Of a stretch of 64,000 nucleotides of DNA, positions 1 through 9,308 are shown piece by piece. The stretch spans positions 186,001 through 250,000 of the forward strand of contig JAXLYO010000007.1 in the NCBI GenBank assembly GCA_046351415.1, in the 5' to 3' direction. The stretch's first letter is position 1. Each line of letters starts with the position of its first letter. A program made the translations under genes and the position numbers. Under the pieces are notes generated by a model that was not told where the DNA came from, did no database searches, and saw nothing but the letters and a program-made list of their open reading frames with translations. The stretch comes from JABFRG01 sp046351415. GTDB lineage: Bacteria > Myxococcota_A > Polyangia > Polyangiales > Polyangiaceae.

Positions 1-1483
1 CTTCTTCGTAAATCTGCGACGCTTCGTCGCCGGCGAGTGGCGCCAGCTCCTCGAGCACGTGTTGCAGCTTGTCGGACTCTTGCGGGAGGAGCCGCAGGCG
101 TTTTGCCGCAGCATCGAGAAGCCGCACGCGCTCTGCAGGGTCGTGCGCGACGGCGCTCATGAGCGACTCGACTTCGAGCGTGACACGCCGCACCCCTGCC
201 GCCTCGGGGCCTTCGGTTGCCCAAGCGAGCAGCGGCGCATCGGCACCATCTTGCAGAAGCTCCGTCAAAGCGACGACACAGCGGGCTCGCACGATCGGGC
301 CGAGGTCTTCGTCCGTGTCGCGATACAGCAAGGTCACGAGGACGTCGCGATACACCCGCAAGCCGACGTCGCTCGACTCAGCGAGCGCGGCATGCGCCGC
401 CTCGAACGAAGGGTCCGCAAGAAGGGCTTGGCCCCACGCCCTGGCGGCTCGCGCCTCGGAGGCGAGATCTTGGGCGCACACTCGGGCGATGATCGCGAAC
501 CGTCTCGCGCGCTCGCTGCCGACCTCCTTCGACGCGCGAAGCTCGAGTCGCGCGACGTAGACTTCGTGAAGGTCGACAGCTCGGAAGAGCTCATCGAGCA
601 GCGTCGCGGCCTCGCCTTCCACTTGATCGAGATTTGCCTGCAGGGCGGACGCGAGGGCGAGAGCCGTTTCGCCCTGTGCACGAAGGTGCCGCACACGCTG
701 GATTTGAGCGAGCGCACCGAGGCGCGCTTCCTGACGGAGGTGTGCGCATCGGGCTTCCACTTCGTCTGCAATGCGCGCGCGACCGAGACTGCGCTCCAGC
801 TCGGCCAACTTCGATGTCGCACGCTCGTCGGTTCCGTCGAGCGTGAGCGCACGCAGCAGGTGCTCGCGCGTCTGATCGGTGTCGCCTTCGAGATGCGCGC
901 GCTCCGCAAGGTAGATCCAGTCGGAGGAAGCCGTGATTTGGTCGACGTAGTCCGGAGCGAGCTTGTGCAGAGCCGCGCGCGATCGACGAAGACTGGACTC
1001 GTTCTCGTCGAGTTCGACCAAAGCCGATGCAGCCAGCTCGAGCTCACCGCAGCGAATCGCGAGTTCGATGCCATCTCGCAACCAGGAAAGGCGCAGATCG
1101 CCCGACATGGGCGGAAGGGTCGACCCCGCGGGAGCCGCATAGTGCGCGGCCTTCACGTACCAACGCGCTGCAGCAGCGAAACGCCCCGCAAGGCGGCACA
1201 CGTCGCCGAGCCTCGCGAGTACGTCTGGTGTCGCTTGGAGTGTCAGCGCTTCTTCGAGGGTCGCGATGGCCGCGGGATAGTCTCGCGCGCGATCGGCAAG
1301 CACGCCCGAGAGGCGTATGAGGAGTTGCCTACGTTCCTCGGTTCCCGTGCATCGATCGAGCTCGAGGCGAAGGCGCGTTTCCGGTGCTTCGCGCATTCGC
1401 GTCGTCGCCTGCGACGGCAACACCACCCCGGACGTCGGTAGGACGGCCAGAAAGTCCGGCGGGGGTAGAGTCTTCTTGCTCAT
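1..1483 (-). CDS. TPR-type repeat protein, C-terminus beyond window edge
   Basis: Translating the minus strand from the ATG at 1483-1481 gives an uninterrupted frame to base 2, so the gene runs off the left edge. The product starts MSKKTLPPPDFLAVLP and becomes a chain of Ala/Leu/Arg-rich helices typical of TPR solenoids, for example near residues 60-110 (a run beginning LADRARDYPAAIATLEEAL). No signal peptide or catalytic motif is visible. The ATG overlaps the stop of the upstream sppA-like gene as ATGA, so it is the third gene of a translationally coupled operon. Its helical style resembles the large TPR protein at 10816-15984. A scaffold or envelope-stress role is possible but not shown. 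Plus-strand frames here are shadows. Confidence 0.8.
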   Translation of the reverse strand, partial: MSKKTLPPPDFLAVLPTSGVVLPSQATTRMREAPETRLRLELDRCTGTEERRQLLIRLSGVLADRARDYPAAIATLEEALTLQATPDVLARLGDVCRLAGRFAAAARWYVKAAHYAAPAGSTLPPMSGDLRLSWLRDGIELAIRCGELELAASALVELDENESSLRRSRAALHKLAPDYVDQITASSDWIYLAERAHLEGDTDQTREHLLRALTLDGTDERATSKLAELERSLGRARIADEVEARCAHLRQEARLGALAQIQRVRHLRAQGETALALASALQANLDQVEGEAATLLDELFRAVDLHEVYVARLELRASKEVGSERARRFAIIARVCAQDLASEARAARAWGQALLADPSFEAAHAALAESSDVGLRVYRDVLVTLLYRDTDEDLGPIVRARCVVALTELLQDGADAPLLAWATEGPEAAGVRRVTLEVESLMSAVAHDPAERVRLLDAAAKRLRLLPQESDKLQHVLEELAPLAGDEASQIYEE

Positions 1484-3324
1484 CGAATGTCGAGTGCGTA
1501 CGGCAACACGCAGAGGGTCCTCTCGCCACGCAGCAGAAGCTCGTAGGAGCGGACATAGGGAATCATCGCTGGGGTCAAGCGGCGAAGCAAGTCTTCGAGG
1601 GCAGCCTCGGCGGCCGCCCCGAGCGGCGGTACGGACGCCACCGGCGCCCCCTCGACGCCAGGGGCATGCGCCTCGGCGTCGCCACTCAGCGTGGTGAGCA
1701 GCGCCGGGGGCCGTTCGACCACGTACACTTCAGCGTCGTTCGGCAGTTTGGCGAGCGCCCGGGCCTTGGCGACGGCTTCGCTGAGCCCGCCGAGTTCGTC
1801 GACCAATTTTCGCCGCTTGCCCTCTGCACCTGAGAAAATACGTCCTTCCGCGGAGTCGGCGATGACGTTCTTCGGGAGATGACGACCTTCCGCAACACGC
1901 TCGAGGAAAAGATCGTAGATGCCCTGCATGCTTTCGAGCACGCGCGCTCTCGTGTCTGCATCCCAAGGAACGAACGGAGACATGTAACCTGCACGCGCGG
2001 CGACCTTCTTGTCGCCCGGCTTCGCGGGGAAGATTTCTGAGTGAACGCCGAATCGTTCGAGGGCGGGGCCGAACCCGATCTTTCCACCGACGACACCGAT
2101 CGACCCGACGATGCTGACGGGATCCGCGAAGATGACTTCAGCGGTGGACGCAAGATAGTAACCACCACTCGCAGCCATTTCGCCCACGCTGACGACGAGG
2201 GGCTTCTTCTTGCGAATCGCCATCAGGCGATGCCAGAGAATGTCGCTCGCGAGCGCGCTTCCGCCAGGCGAATCGATGCGAAGGACGACCGCCTTGATGG
2301 AATCGTCTCGCTCGAGACGTGACAAAACGGGGCTGAGCTCGGCCTCGCGGATGCCGTCACCGCCGCCGAAGGCAGAGCCGCCGCCGGAGGAGATACTGCC
2401 GGTTGCGCGAACGAGAGCAACGGGCCCCTTCCCTTGCGTCCCGGCGATGCCACGAAGCAGCTCTCTGAGCTCTTGACCGTCGCCGACTGCTTCCTGCCCC
2501 TTACCGAACACGACCTTTTCGCGCACTGCCTTCACGGATTCGCGAAGCGCCTTCAGAGAGTCGTCTGCGTAGCCGACGGAGTCGACGATGCCGCGTTTGA
2601 CGGCGAGCGGCGGAGTATGGGGTCCGTCCTCGGCCGCGTCCGCAGCGGCGCTGCTCCGTCCTCGTTTGATGCCGTCGAGCCAGGACGTTCGAAGGTCGGC
2701 GAGAACGCCCTCCAGCGACGCGCGAGCCTCGTCGCTCGGCCCATCGCGGGTCAGTGGTTCTTCTGCGCCCTTGAACTTTCCGACCTGGAGAATGTCGATG
2801 GAGAGTTTGAGCTCGTCGGATAGGAGCTTCCGAAAGTAGAGCACCTGGCCCGCGAGGCCGACCGTATCGACCTCGCCTGCAGGATCGACACCGATGTGGT
2901 TGCACGCCAAAGATGCCGCGAGAATACCCGTGTTGCCGAAGCTCGATCCGTGACAGCGAACGGGAATTCCCTTCGCCCTCAGTTCGCCAAGAGCCGTTCC
3001 GAGTTCGAAAGCGCGCGCCATCCCGAGCTCGCCACCGAAGCGTACGAACACGCCCTTCGCTTCCTTGTCCATGGGGATCTTCTCGAGCGTCCGCAAGAGC
3101 GCATCGAACGTGCGATCTTGTGGGCCGAAGTCGAACAGCCCACCGGAGTCTTTCTCCGGCAAGCCGCGGGTGAGATCGATCACCGCGACGTACGGCCCCG
3201 TGAACTTCTTCTCGGTCTCCGGCGGCGCGACCTTCGCGCGGCCCTCGCAGCCACTCGCCGTCGACGCGAGCACCGCAAGCGCGAGGAGTCCGAGAGCTCT
3301 ACGTTGTCGCGGAAGCATTTTCAT
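1480..3324 (-). CDS. sppA: Signal peptide peptidase SppA-type lipoprotein (S49)
   Basis: A 614-residue serine protease of the S49 family, matching the long SppA form with two tandem S49 domains. The N-terminus is a lipoprotein signal (hydrophobic stretch, then TASGC with Cys26), so it is probably membrane-anchored facing the periplasm. The N-terminal domain holds the general-base lysine context VGKFKGAEEPLTRDG, equivalent to E. coli YKSAVEP. The C-terminal domain holds the nucleophile in GEMAASGGYY (Ser of ASGG). SppA cleaves leftover signal peptides and membrane fragments by a Ser/Lys dyad. Start ATG 3324 overlaps the upstream stop as ATGA; an internal ATG at 3318 is an alternative. Anchoring by lipid rather than a transmembrane helix is the unusual point. 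Confidence 0.9.
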   Translation of the reverse strand: MKMLPRQRRALGLLALAVLASTASGCEGRAKVAPPETEKKFTGPYVAVIDLTRGLPEKDSGGLFDFGPQDRTFDALLRTLEKIPMDKEAKGVFVRFGGELGMARAFELGTALGELRAKGIPVRCHGSSFGNTGILAASLACNHIGVDPAGEVDTVGLAGQVLYFRKLLSDELKLSIDILQVGKFKGAEEPLTRDGPSDEARASLEGVLADLRTSWLDGIKRGRSSAAADAAEDGPHTPPLAVKRGIVDSVGYADDSLKALRESVKAVREKVVFGKGQEAVGDGQELRELLRGIAGTQGKGPVALVRATGSISSGGGSAFGGGDGIREAELSPVLSRLERDDSIKAVVLRIDSPGGSALASDILWHRLMAIRKKKPLVVSVGEMAASGGYYLASTAEVIFADPVSIVGSIGVVGGKIGFGPALERFGVHSEIFPAKPGDKKVAARAGYMSPFVPWDADTRARVLESMQGIYDLFLERVAEGRHLPKNVIADSAEGRIFSGAEGKRRKLVDELGGLSEAVAKARALAKLPNDAEVYVVERPPALLTTLSGDAEAHAPGVEGAPVASVPPLGAAAEAALEDLLRRLTPAMIPYVRSYELLLRGERTLCVLPYALDIR

Positions 3325-5480
3325 GGCGACTCGGCTGCGGCCCCCGGCGCGGAGGGCGCGGTGGGCATTGGAAAGACGGGTGACGAAGGGGGCGATGTCG
3401 TCGGCGGCAGCACCGTCGGCGGGTCCGTACTAGGCGCGCTGCTGGGACTCGGCGAGCCAGGCCCTGGAGGCGCAGCGGTCGCGCTCGATGGGGCGGCGGC
3501 AGCTCCTCGCCGCTCACGAACGCGTGGTGGGTAGGCGCCCTCGGGAATGCGATCGTAGATGTCTTGGTACGTGCGTGCCGCGGCGCCGCGATCCCCCGAG
3601 TCCCATTGGATGTCGGCAAGCGCAATCAGCGCCGGCAAGAAGCTCGCATTTGCCGTGATGGCACGCTGATAGTACTCTTTCGCGTGGGTGAGGTCGCCCA
3701 CGCTGCGCGCAACGTCGCCAAGACCTGCGAGCGCTTCGGAGTCGGAAGGATTCTTGTCGAGAGCGCCTTGATAGAGCACGCGCGCACGTGCGGCATCGCC
3801 GCGCTGGAGTGCGGATGATGCGTCGGCGAGCATCCGACGCGGGTCGTCGGGGAGCGGACCTGCGTTGTGACCCGCGTCGTCCGCGACGACACTTGCGTCG
3901 GCGTTGTCGAAGCGCGTGAGAAATACGCGAAGAGCGGCGACACGTTCAGCCTCTTCCGTTCGATTCGCGATGCGATCGAGCTCCGAGCGCGCTGCAAGGG
4001 CATCGCCCGAACGTGCAAGTGCGTAGGCCATGACCGCCGTCGCACGCCCGGGTTTCGGTTCTCGGGCCGCGGCCTGCCGGAGCAGCTTCAGCGTCGTGGC
4101 GAGGTCGGGTTGCGGGTCAGTCGCTTCGAGTGCACCGCGAACGTAGTCGAGATCCTCGGGCTCACCTTGGACCCCCTTCAGCTGTCGACGAGCCGCGTCG
4201 CGTTCACCGCGCAAGCGAAGAAGGTCCGTACGGAGCAACGCGAGCTCCGCTGCGATGTCCGGGTTCTCTGGCACCTTCTCGACACTCTGCGACGCTGCCG
4301 TGAGCGCTTCGTCGAGTTGCGCACGCGCGGCGGCTCGGGCACTCATGTCGGATGCGAGTTCGACGGAGAACCAGCGAACGTCAGCCTTCCGAAGATGCGC
4401 TTTCGCAGTGAGGATCTTGCCCCGCGCGGACTCCCGTTCTTCGGCTGGGAGCTTTTGGATCGCGAGGAGTGCCCCGTGTGCGTCATCAGCCGCGAGGAGC
4501 GCACGAATAGGCGCGAGCGACGCTTCCTGGGCTGGGTCTGCGGTAAGCGCCGTCGAGGCGACCGGAACGCGTTGCTGCGAGGTGTCGTGGAAGCGAAACC
4601 ACGCAACACTCGCCGCCGCAATGCTCGCCGTGAGGACGACCCCGATGACCGGTGTGCTCACGCGCTTTCGCTTCGCTGCGGGCGGAGAGATGCTCCCCGA
4701 GTCTCCCTCTCCGTCGACGTCGAATTCATTCGTGACCGACTGCGTGCGCGCGACCGGTGGCAAAGGCGAAGAAAGCATCGGGACGTGTGGCGTCAAATCG
4801 ATGTCCACGTCCGGCGTAGGCTCCCGCGGAAACGTGGGTTTCGTCTGCCGCTGGCTAGGTGGCATGCCCCCTGAAGAAGAAGGCGGCGGGGCATCGAGGG
4901 CAGCTTCGCGAAGCGTCACCGGCGGTAAGCGAGTGGCCTCGGGTGCGTCGACGACGGAGCCCGTCGGTGGGTTCGCCGTGAGCGCGCGCCCCGACGCGGA
5001 ACTCGGCGGCGGCATCGAAGCGTCCGGCCTCAAGGTGATCGTCCTCCGCGGAACGGAAGGCGGACCTGCTGCATGGGAGTCTTCTGCCCCCATCGGCGCG
5101 ACAGAAATGCCCAGGCCGACCGAGGCCGGCGCTGGCGTGCGTTTCGCGGTCGTAGCACTCAGGAACGGATCTCCGCCGAAGAAGCCCTCGAGCTCCGTGA
5201 TCGACGAGAGCGGCCGTCCGCGATCGCTTCTCCCACGCGTGAGCTCGTCGGAGGGCCCGACTTCGCGTCGGACGAGCGCCTCCTGCAACTTCTGCAGCGA
5301 CGTGAACTCCAGCACGGCGCCGTGCTTCGTGCGCACGCGCCATACGTCTTCCGAAGGATCCCCCGCGCGAACCCGGAAGCGATATCCGCAGTGCGTGCAC
5401 TGGACCGTCGTGCCCCGAGCGCTGACGAGCGCGTCGTCGAACTCGTACTCGGTGCTGCAGTGCTCGCAGGTAACGTCCAT
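3321..5480 (-). CDS. MJ0042-type zinc-ribbon protein with GYF-like and TPR regions
   Basis: Start chosen at ATG 5480, because the conserved zinc ribbon begins directly there (MDVTCEHCSTEYEF, then CTHCGYRFRV), giving two CxxC pairs of the MJ0042 family. Residues about 45-100 resemble a GYF_2-like domain (VWRVRTKHGAVLEFTSL). A long Pro/Ser/Thr-rich low-complexity stretch follows, then one predicted membrane segment (VIGVVLTASIAAASVAWF), then TPR helices (about 330-690), and a Pro/Ala/Ser-rich tail. This order, cytoplasmic ribbon, membrane helix and exported TPRs, recurs in Myxococcota and is thought to serve as a scaffold or sensor. First gene of the operon with sppA and the TPR gene at 1-1483. 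Confidence 0.82.
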   Translation of the reverse strand: MDVTCEHCSTEYEFDDALVSARGTTVQCTHCGYRFRVRAGDPSEDVWRVRTKHGAVLEFTSLQKLQEALVRREVGPSDELTRGRSDRGRPLSSITELEGFFGGDPFLSATTAKRTPAPASVGLGISVAPMGAEDSHAAGPPSVPRRTITLRPDASMPPPSSASGRALTANPPTGSVVDAPEATRLPPVTLREAALDAPPPSSSGGMPPSQRQTKPTFPREPTPDVDIDLTPHVPMLSSPLPPVARTQSVTNEFDVDGEGDSGSISPPAAKRKRVSTPVIGVVLTASIAAASVAWFRFHDTSQQRVPVASTALTADPAQEASLAPIRALLAADDAHGALLAIQKLPAEERESARGKILTAKAHLRKADVRWFSVELASDMSARAAARAQLDEALTAASQSVEKVPENPDIAAELALLRTDLLRLRGERDAARRQLKGVQGEPEDLDYVRGALEATDPQPDLATTLKLLRQAAAREPKPGRATAVMAYALARSGDALAARSELDRIANRTEEAERVAALRVFLTRFDNADASVVADDAGHNAGPLPDDPRRMLADASSALQRGDAARARVLYQGALDKNPSDSEALAGLGDVARSVGDLTHAKEYYQRAITANASFLPALIALADIQWDSGDRGAAARTYQDIYDRIPEGAYPPRVRERRGAAAAPSSATAAPPGPGSPSPSSAPSTDPPTVLPPTTSPPSSPVFPMPTAPSAPGAAAESP

Positions 5481-5707
5481 TTTCGATAGCGCGAGACGGC
5501 AGAGTGGGCTGCGGCCCCGGCGGAACGCTAGCATGGGGCGCGAAAAAACGGTGCGCTACCGTCCATGTAGGGAGTCCTCCTACCCGTATCGTCGCTGGGT
5601 CACGGAGCGCGTGACCGAGGGTTCACACCCGCGTGAGCGACTGTTGAAAAGCCGCAAAAAACGCATCGGTTGTTCAGGGCACGCGGTTTGCTACGCTCTT
5701 CGGTGAA

Positions 5708-6739
5708 ATGGGCCTTCAACCGAACCTCCGTTCCCCGTCTTCCGTGCGCTCCATCTCCGCGGGTCGCCGTGCTGTACTTTCGATCGCGACGCTTTCGGTG
5801 GCAGGCCTGTTCCTGGCGGGCTGCCCCATCTTCGGGAACGACCGCTACTACGACGACAACTCGAGCGGCGGTTCCTCGTCCGGCAATACGAGGCGCTGCA
5901 CTGCCCCCAGCCAATGCGGCACCGGCGAGGTCTGCGCGTCGAACGGCGTGTGCATGAGCGGCAGCTGCGACACGTTGGGTTGCGTCTCGCCCTACAGCTG
6001 CGTCGTCGAGCAGGGCGTCGCATCGTGCAAGATTCCTACGGTCACGGACGCAGGCGTGAAAACCGATGCGAAGGCCGACGCCGATTCGGGCTTCAGCGGG
6101 TGCCGCAAGGACAGCGAGTGCACCGCGCTCGGCGCAGGGGCAAAGTGTCTCACCGGCACGTGCACGGCCCGGCCCGACCAATGCTCCGACGCGACGCAAT
6201 GTCGCTCCGCCGAGCAGTGTGTCGACGGCGTTTGCACGCCCTCCTGCAATGCCTCGAAACCCTGTCCCACCGGCTTTGCCTGTGACCTCACGAAGGGCGT
6301 TTGCACGGGCAATCCGTCCCCTTGCGGAAACGGGCCAGCATGCAGCGCCGGAACGACGTGCGTGCAAGAACACTGCGTCGCGCCGTGTGTCGCGGGCGCT
6401 TGCCAAAACGGACTCGTCTGCGTCGATGGCGGCTGCTTCCCGGAACAGCGCCCCATCTTCTCGTGCACGGTGGATGGAGAAGTGGGCACTGGGGGCGCGG
6501 GCAAATGCGCCATCGGAAGCATCTGCTTGCGCCGCAGCTGTTACATCGCGTGCACGCCGAGCGATCCCGACGCTTGCAAGAACGCCGATCAGTTCGATCA
6601 ATGCAAAGAGGTCACGACCTCGTCGGGGCCGCACAATGTCTGCGGGTCGTCGACGAACCTCGGCTCCGAGTGTGACCCGGCGTCGGGCAAGGCATGCACC
6701 GACGGCACCAAGATCTGCATCGACGGCTTCTGCCGCTGA
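5708..6739 (+). CDS. Cysteine-rich lipoprotein
   Basis: 343 residues with a lipoprotein signal (positive n-region, hydrophobic core, LFLAGC lipobox near residue 39). After a Ser/Gly linker it is packed with short Cys motifs such as CGTGEVCASNGVC, CRSAEQCVDGVC and CSAGTTCVQEHC. This spacing is typical of disulfide-rich repeat proteins on the myxobacterial surface. No enzymatic motif is seen, so an adhesion or structural role is only inferred. It is divergent from the operon at 3321-5480 and has a weak ribosome site (GGTGA) just before ATG 5708. Confidence 0.82.
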   Translation: MGLQPNLRSPSSVRSISAGRRAVLSIATLSVAGLFLAGCPIFGNDRYYDDNSSGGSSSGNTRRCTAPSQCGTGEVCASNGVCMSGSCDTLGCVSPYSCVVEQGVASCKIPTVTDAGVKTDAKADADSGFSGCRKDSECTALGAGAKCLTGTCTARPDQCSDATQCRSAEQCVDGVCTPSCNASKPCPTGFACDLTKGVCTGNPSPCGNGPACSAGTTCVQEHCVAPCVAGACQNGLVCVDGGCFPEQRPIFSCTVDGEVGTGGAGKCAIGSICLRRSCYIACTPSDPDACKNADQFDQCKEVTTSSGPHNVCGSSTNLGSECDPASGKACTDGTKICIDGFCR

Positions 6740-6760
6740 TCTGCAAAAGCGCGCTGCTCG

Positions 6761-7597
6761 TCAGCTTCGGCTCGCCGTCAGACAACCGACGGTGAACGTG
6801 AGCTCGAACGGAAACGTACTGTAGTACTTGTCGATTGCGTCCCGCACGTACGCGAGTGCGTCTGCGTTCGCGAGCGCATCGATGAGACACGGCGCAATGC
6901 CGAGCCGCAAGATGGGGCTCTCGACGAAGTCGCGACCGCTCCGGAAAGAGACGGTCGCAGTGCGCTTCACGACGTCGAGGTAGGCAAAGCCTTCGCTTCG
7001 CGCGCTGGCGACCATCGAATCGACCGTGGGCAACCCCAATGCCGCTCGCTCGATGGTGCGCTGCATGTCGTGAGAATCGAACTTCAGCGCAAACTCGCGG
7101 AGCAAATCGAGGAGCTCCGGAAAAGAATCGTCGAGCGGCGCGGCCACGACGAGCTGGCCCGCGGGACCGAGGAGTCGGGCCGATTCCTGGAGCACCCACT
7201 TGAACTGCGCGGGCCCATCGGGGTGCAAGGAGAGCGCGTGGGAGAACGCGCCATCTCGGAGGGGAATCTTCGCATTCGACAGCAGGAGGTAGTCTCCACC
7301 GACCGCCGTCGATCGCGCGCGCCGTGCCTTTGCGAGCGAAAGTGCCGCCTCCGACGGATCGCAGCCGTACACGTGCGAGTTCGGCAATTTGGCGGCGATT
7401 TCCGCGTCGAAATGTCCCGTGCGGCACCGGGCGTGGATGACCTGGGCGTCGGGGGATACCGCGATGCGCTCGAGCGCGAGCGCGCTGTAGTGGACGAGAT
7501 AGTGGGGGACGACGAAGGCGTCGAAGGTCGCCGCTTCGCTTTCCGACCAAGCCGCGGGCGCTTGGCTCTGTCCGCCTGCGACACCCGCCACGTTCAC
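6761..7597 (-). CDS. Class I SAM-dependent methyltransferase-like protein
   Basis: 278 residues with a Methyltransf_11-type Rossmann layout: motif I region VIHARCRTGHFDAEIA, then motif II HVYGCDPSEAALSLAK with the acidic residue after the second strand, then NAKIPLRDGAFSHALSLH and a LLGPAGQLVVAAP strand. Motif I is degenerate: the usual Asp/Glu and second Gly of DxGCGTG are replaced (HARCRTG), so SAM binding may be altered. The start is GTG at 7597, overlapping the TGA of the upstream HEAT-repeat gene (GTGA), so the two are translated together. Substrate unknown. Confidence 0.72.
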   Translation of the reverse strand: MNVAGVAGGQSQAPAAWSESEAATFDAFVVPHYLVHYSALALERIAVSPDAQVIHARCRTGHFDAEIAAKLPNSHVYGCDPSEAALSLAKARRARSTAVGGDYLLLSNAKIPLRDGAFSHALSLHPDGPAQFKWVLQESARLLGPAGQLVVAAPLDDSFPELLDLLREFALKFDSHDMQRTIERAALGLPTVDSMVASARSEGFAYLDVVKRTATVSFRSGRDFVESPILRLGIAPCLIDALANADALAYVRDAIDKYYSTFPFELTFTVGCLTASRS

Positions 7598-8223
7598 TCC
7601 TCGGTGCCCTCGAGAATCTCGCAGGCTTCCGAGGCCAACGAACCAATCGAGACGGCGTCCGCCTCTTCTTCGAGTTCCACCATACGAGCGTCGCCCTGGA
7701 GGGGCTTCAGCAGCGGAATCGCCGCCGGGTCTTCGACCTCGACCAGCGCTTCGATCGCTGCGGCGACGACATCTGCCTCTTTCGCCTTCAAGAAGTGCCC
7801 GAGCAGCTTCACCACACCGCCTTCAGCCACTTCGCCGATGATGTAGGGCAATTCGACGAGCGCAGGGGCGTCCTGCGGGAGCCTCTTCAGAGCGCGTTCA
7901 CACCCGAGGGCCACTTCCTTGAAGCGCTCGAACGCGATGCCCTCGAGCGCCTCCCCGGCGGCGAGGCGCGCTTCGGGGGCGTCGACGTTGAGGATGTCGA
8001 TCAAGATGTCGACCGGTTCGTCACCGGAAAGATTCCCGAGGATCGCACAGATGCGAACGAGCCGAAGCGCGCGCTCTTCTGCCGCAAGGGCTCCGAGTGC
8101 GATCATCTCTTGGCGGATCGCGGTGAGCACCGCCTGCGCATTCGCAGAAACGAGCTCGCGATGGATCTGCCTCGCGGTGCGCTCGGCCTCGAACAACCTC
8201 GCAAACTTGTCGGACATGGACAT
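7594..8223 (-). CDS. HEAT-repeat protein
   Basis: 209 residues of Ala/Leu/Glu-rich paired helices in HEAT style, e.g. EPVDILIDILNVDAPEARLAAGEALEGIA and ADVVAAAIEALVEVEDPAAIPLLKPL (partial quotes of repeats). There is an acidic C-terminal tail and no signal peptide, so it is probably cytoplasmic and a protein-interaction module. Two near-adjacent ATGs (8223 and 8217) give MSMSDKF. It is coupled by a 4-bp overlap to the methyltransferase-like gene, suggesting the two proteins act together. Confidence 0.75.
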   Translation of the reverse strand: MSMSDKFARLFEAERTARQIHRELVSANAQAVLTAIRQEMIALGALAAEERALRLVRICAILGNLSGDEPVDILIDILNVDAPEARLAAGEALEGIAFERFKEVALGCERALKRLPQDAPALVELPYIIGEVAEGGVVKLLGHFLKAKEADVVAAAIEALVEVEDPAAIPLLKPLQGDARMVELEEEADAVSIGSLASEACEILEGTEE

Positions 8224-8342
8224 GGGCCGATCTCATATCAGTCCCCCCCGAGACTGTCGCCAGTTTCCCGAATCGCGCCGTCCGTGGGGCAGACTTGGGT
8301 TGCTTTACGGGTTGTGCTGTTATGCAAGGGATGCAGGGCGGG

Positions 8343-9206
8343 ATGCGACTCGCAGGTTGGCTCACGGGCTTGGGCGCTCTCGGGATACTCCTTGGGGACG
8401 TTTCCGCAGCCGGAGCGCCCTCAGGACCAGGTCGCACCCCCGTGGGCTCGGCGGGCGCAGCCTCCGGCGGCCCTCCGGCGTCCAGCAGCCCCTGCGCGAG
8501 CGGGCAATGGAACGACCGCGGGGTGTGCGTGCGCTTTCCCGGCATGGCCGAAAATGACGAAGGGCCCGAGCTCCAGGCGGTGGCAAACCAGCACCGCGAC
8601 AAGTCCGGGGCTTGGAAGCACTACGACCAAATCCCTCGGCGTCCGGAGCGGCCGGCATCCTATGAAGCCTACCGCTACCCCATTCCGCCGGGTCTGCCAG
8701 GCGGCACCTACGTCATCAGCGGCTACGACCTCGACCGCCCGGACGACCTCCAGCGCCGCGGAAGGCGCCTGAAACACGTAGGTCACGGCGGCCTCGATCT
8801 CCCCCAAACACGCGGAACTCCGGTACAATTGGTCAATCTGGAGCACCAAACGGCGGACGCGGAGGTCCTCTTCGTGGGCGATCTGTTCGGCCACTCGGTG
8901 GTGACCAAGCACGTGGTTCGCGAAGGCGAGCGTGACCGCGACTATCTCGTACTCTACGGACACCTCGACCACGCGGCGCCCGGTCTCACGATGGGAGCGC
9001 ACTTGCCCGAGGGTGCACCGCTCGGCGCCGTGGGAGACTCGGGCTCACCGGAGCTCGTCCACCTCCACCTGGAAGTGCGGCGCGCGAGGGAAGGCGTCGA
9101 CTTGGCAAAGATGCTGCATGATGGCGGTCCTGGACTCCTGGTCGCGGACTGGGTAAGCGTCGTTTGCGACCCTCGAAACGTCTTGCCCCTGGCCACGCTC
9201 CCATGA
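8343..9206 (+). CDS. M23 (LytM-type) zinc metallopeptidase, secreted
   Basis: The LytM signature is complete: HGGLDLPQTRGTPV supplies His and Asp, LYGHLDH the next His region, and the HLHLEVR strand the HxH pair. These ligate zinc in peptidoglycan endopeptidases. I chose ATG 8343 because it gives a clean signal peptide (MRLAGWLTGLGALGILLG, cleavage probably after VSA). In-frame ATGs at 8322 and 8331 are alternatives. About 110 residues of Pro/Gly/Ser linker and unknown sequence precede the peptidase domain. It likely acts in the periplasm on cell-wall crosslinks, its own or, in a predator, those of prey; the sequence does not decide. Confidence 0.85.
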   Translation: MRLAGWLTGLGALGILLGDVSAAGAPSGPGRTPVGSAGAASGGPPASSSPCASGQWNDRGVCVRFPGMAENDEGPELQAVANQHRDKSGAWKHYDQIPRRPERPASYEAYRYPIPPGLPGGTYVISGYDLDRPDDLQRRGRRLKHVGHGGLDLPQTRGTPVQLVNLEHQTADAEVLFVGDLFGHSVVTKHVVREGERDRDYLVLYGHLDHAAPGLTMGAHLPEGAPLGAVGDSGSPELVHLHLEVRRAREGVDLAKMLHDGGPGLLVADWVSVVCDPRNVLPLATLP

Positions 9207-9308
9207 CACGAGAAAGGCGTTGCAAGCTGTCCCCCGCCACCTCCGCCTGCTAGACCTGGAACAACCTCCTTTTCCAACCTCGTGACCACCTCCTCCCAAC
9301 CGCAAAAC

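Noticed and set aside
59..1441. 460-codon plus-strand frame at the left edge
   Set aside because: The minus strand holds a continuous TPR-like frame coupled by ATGA to sppA, which explains the stretch better.
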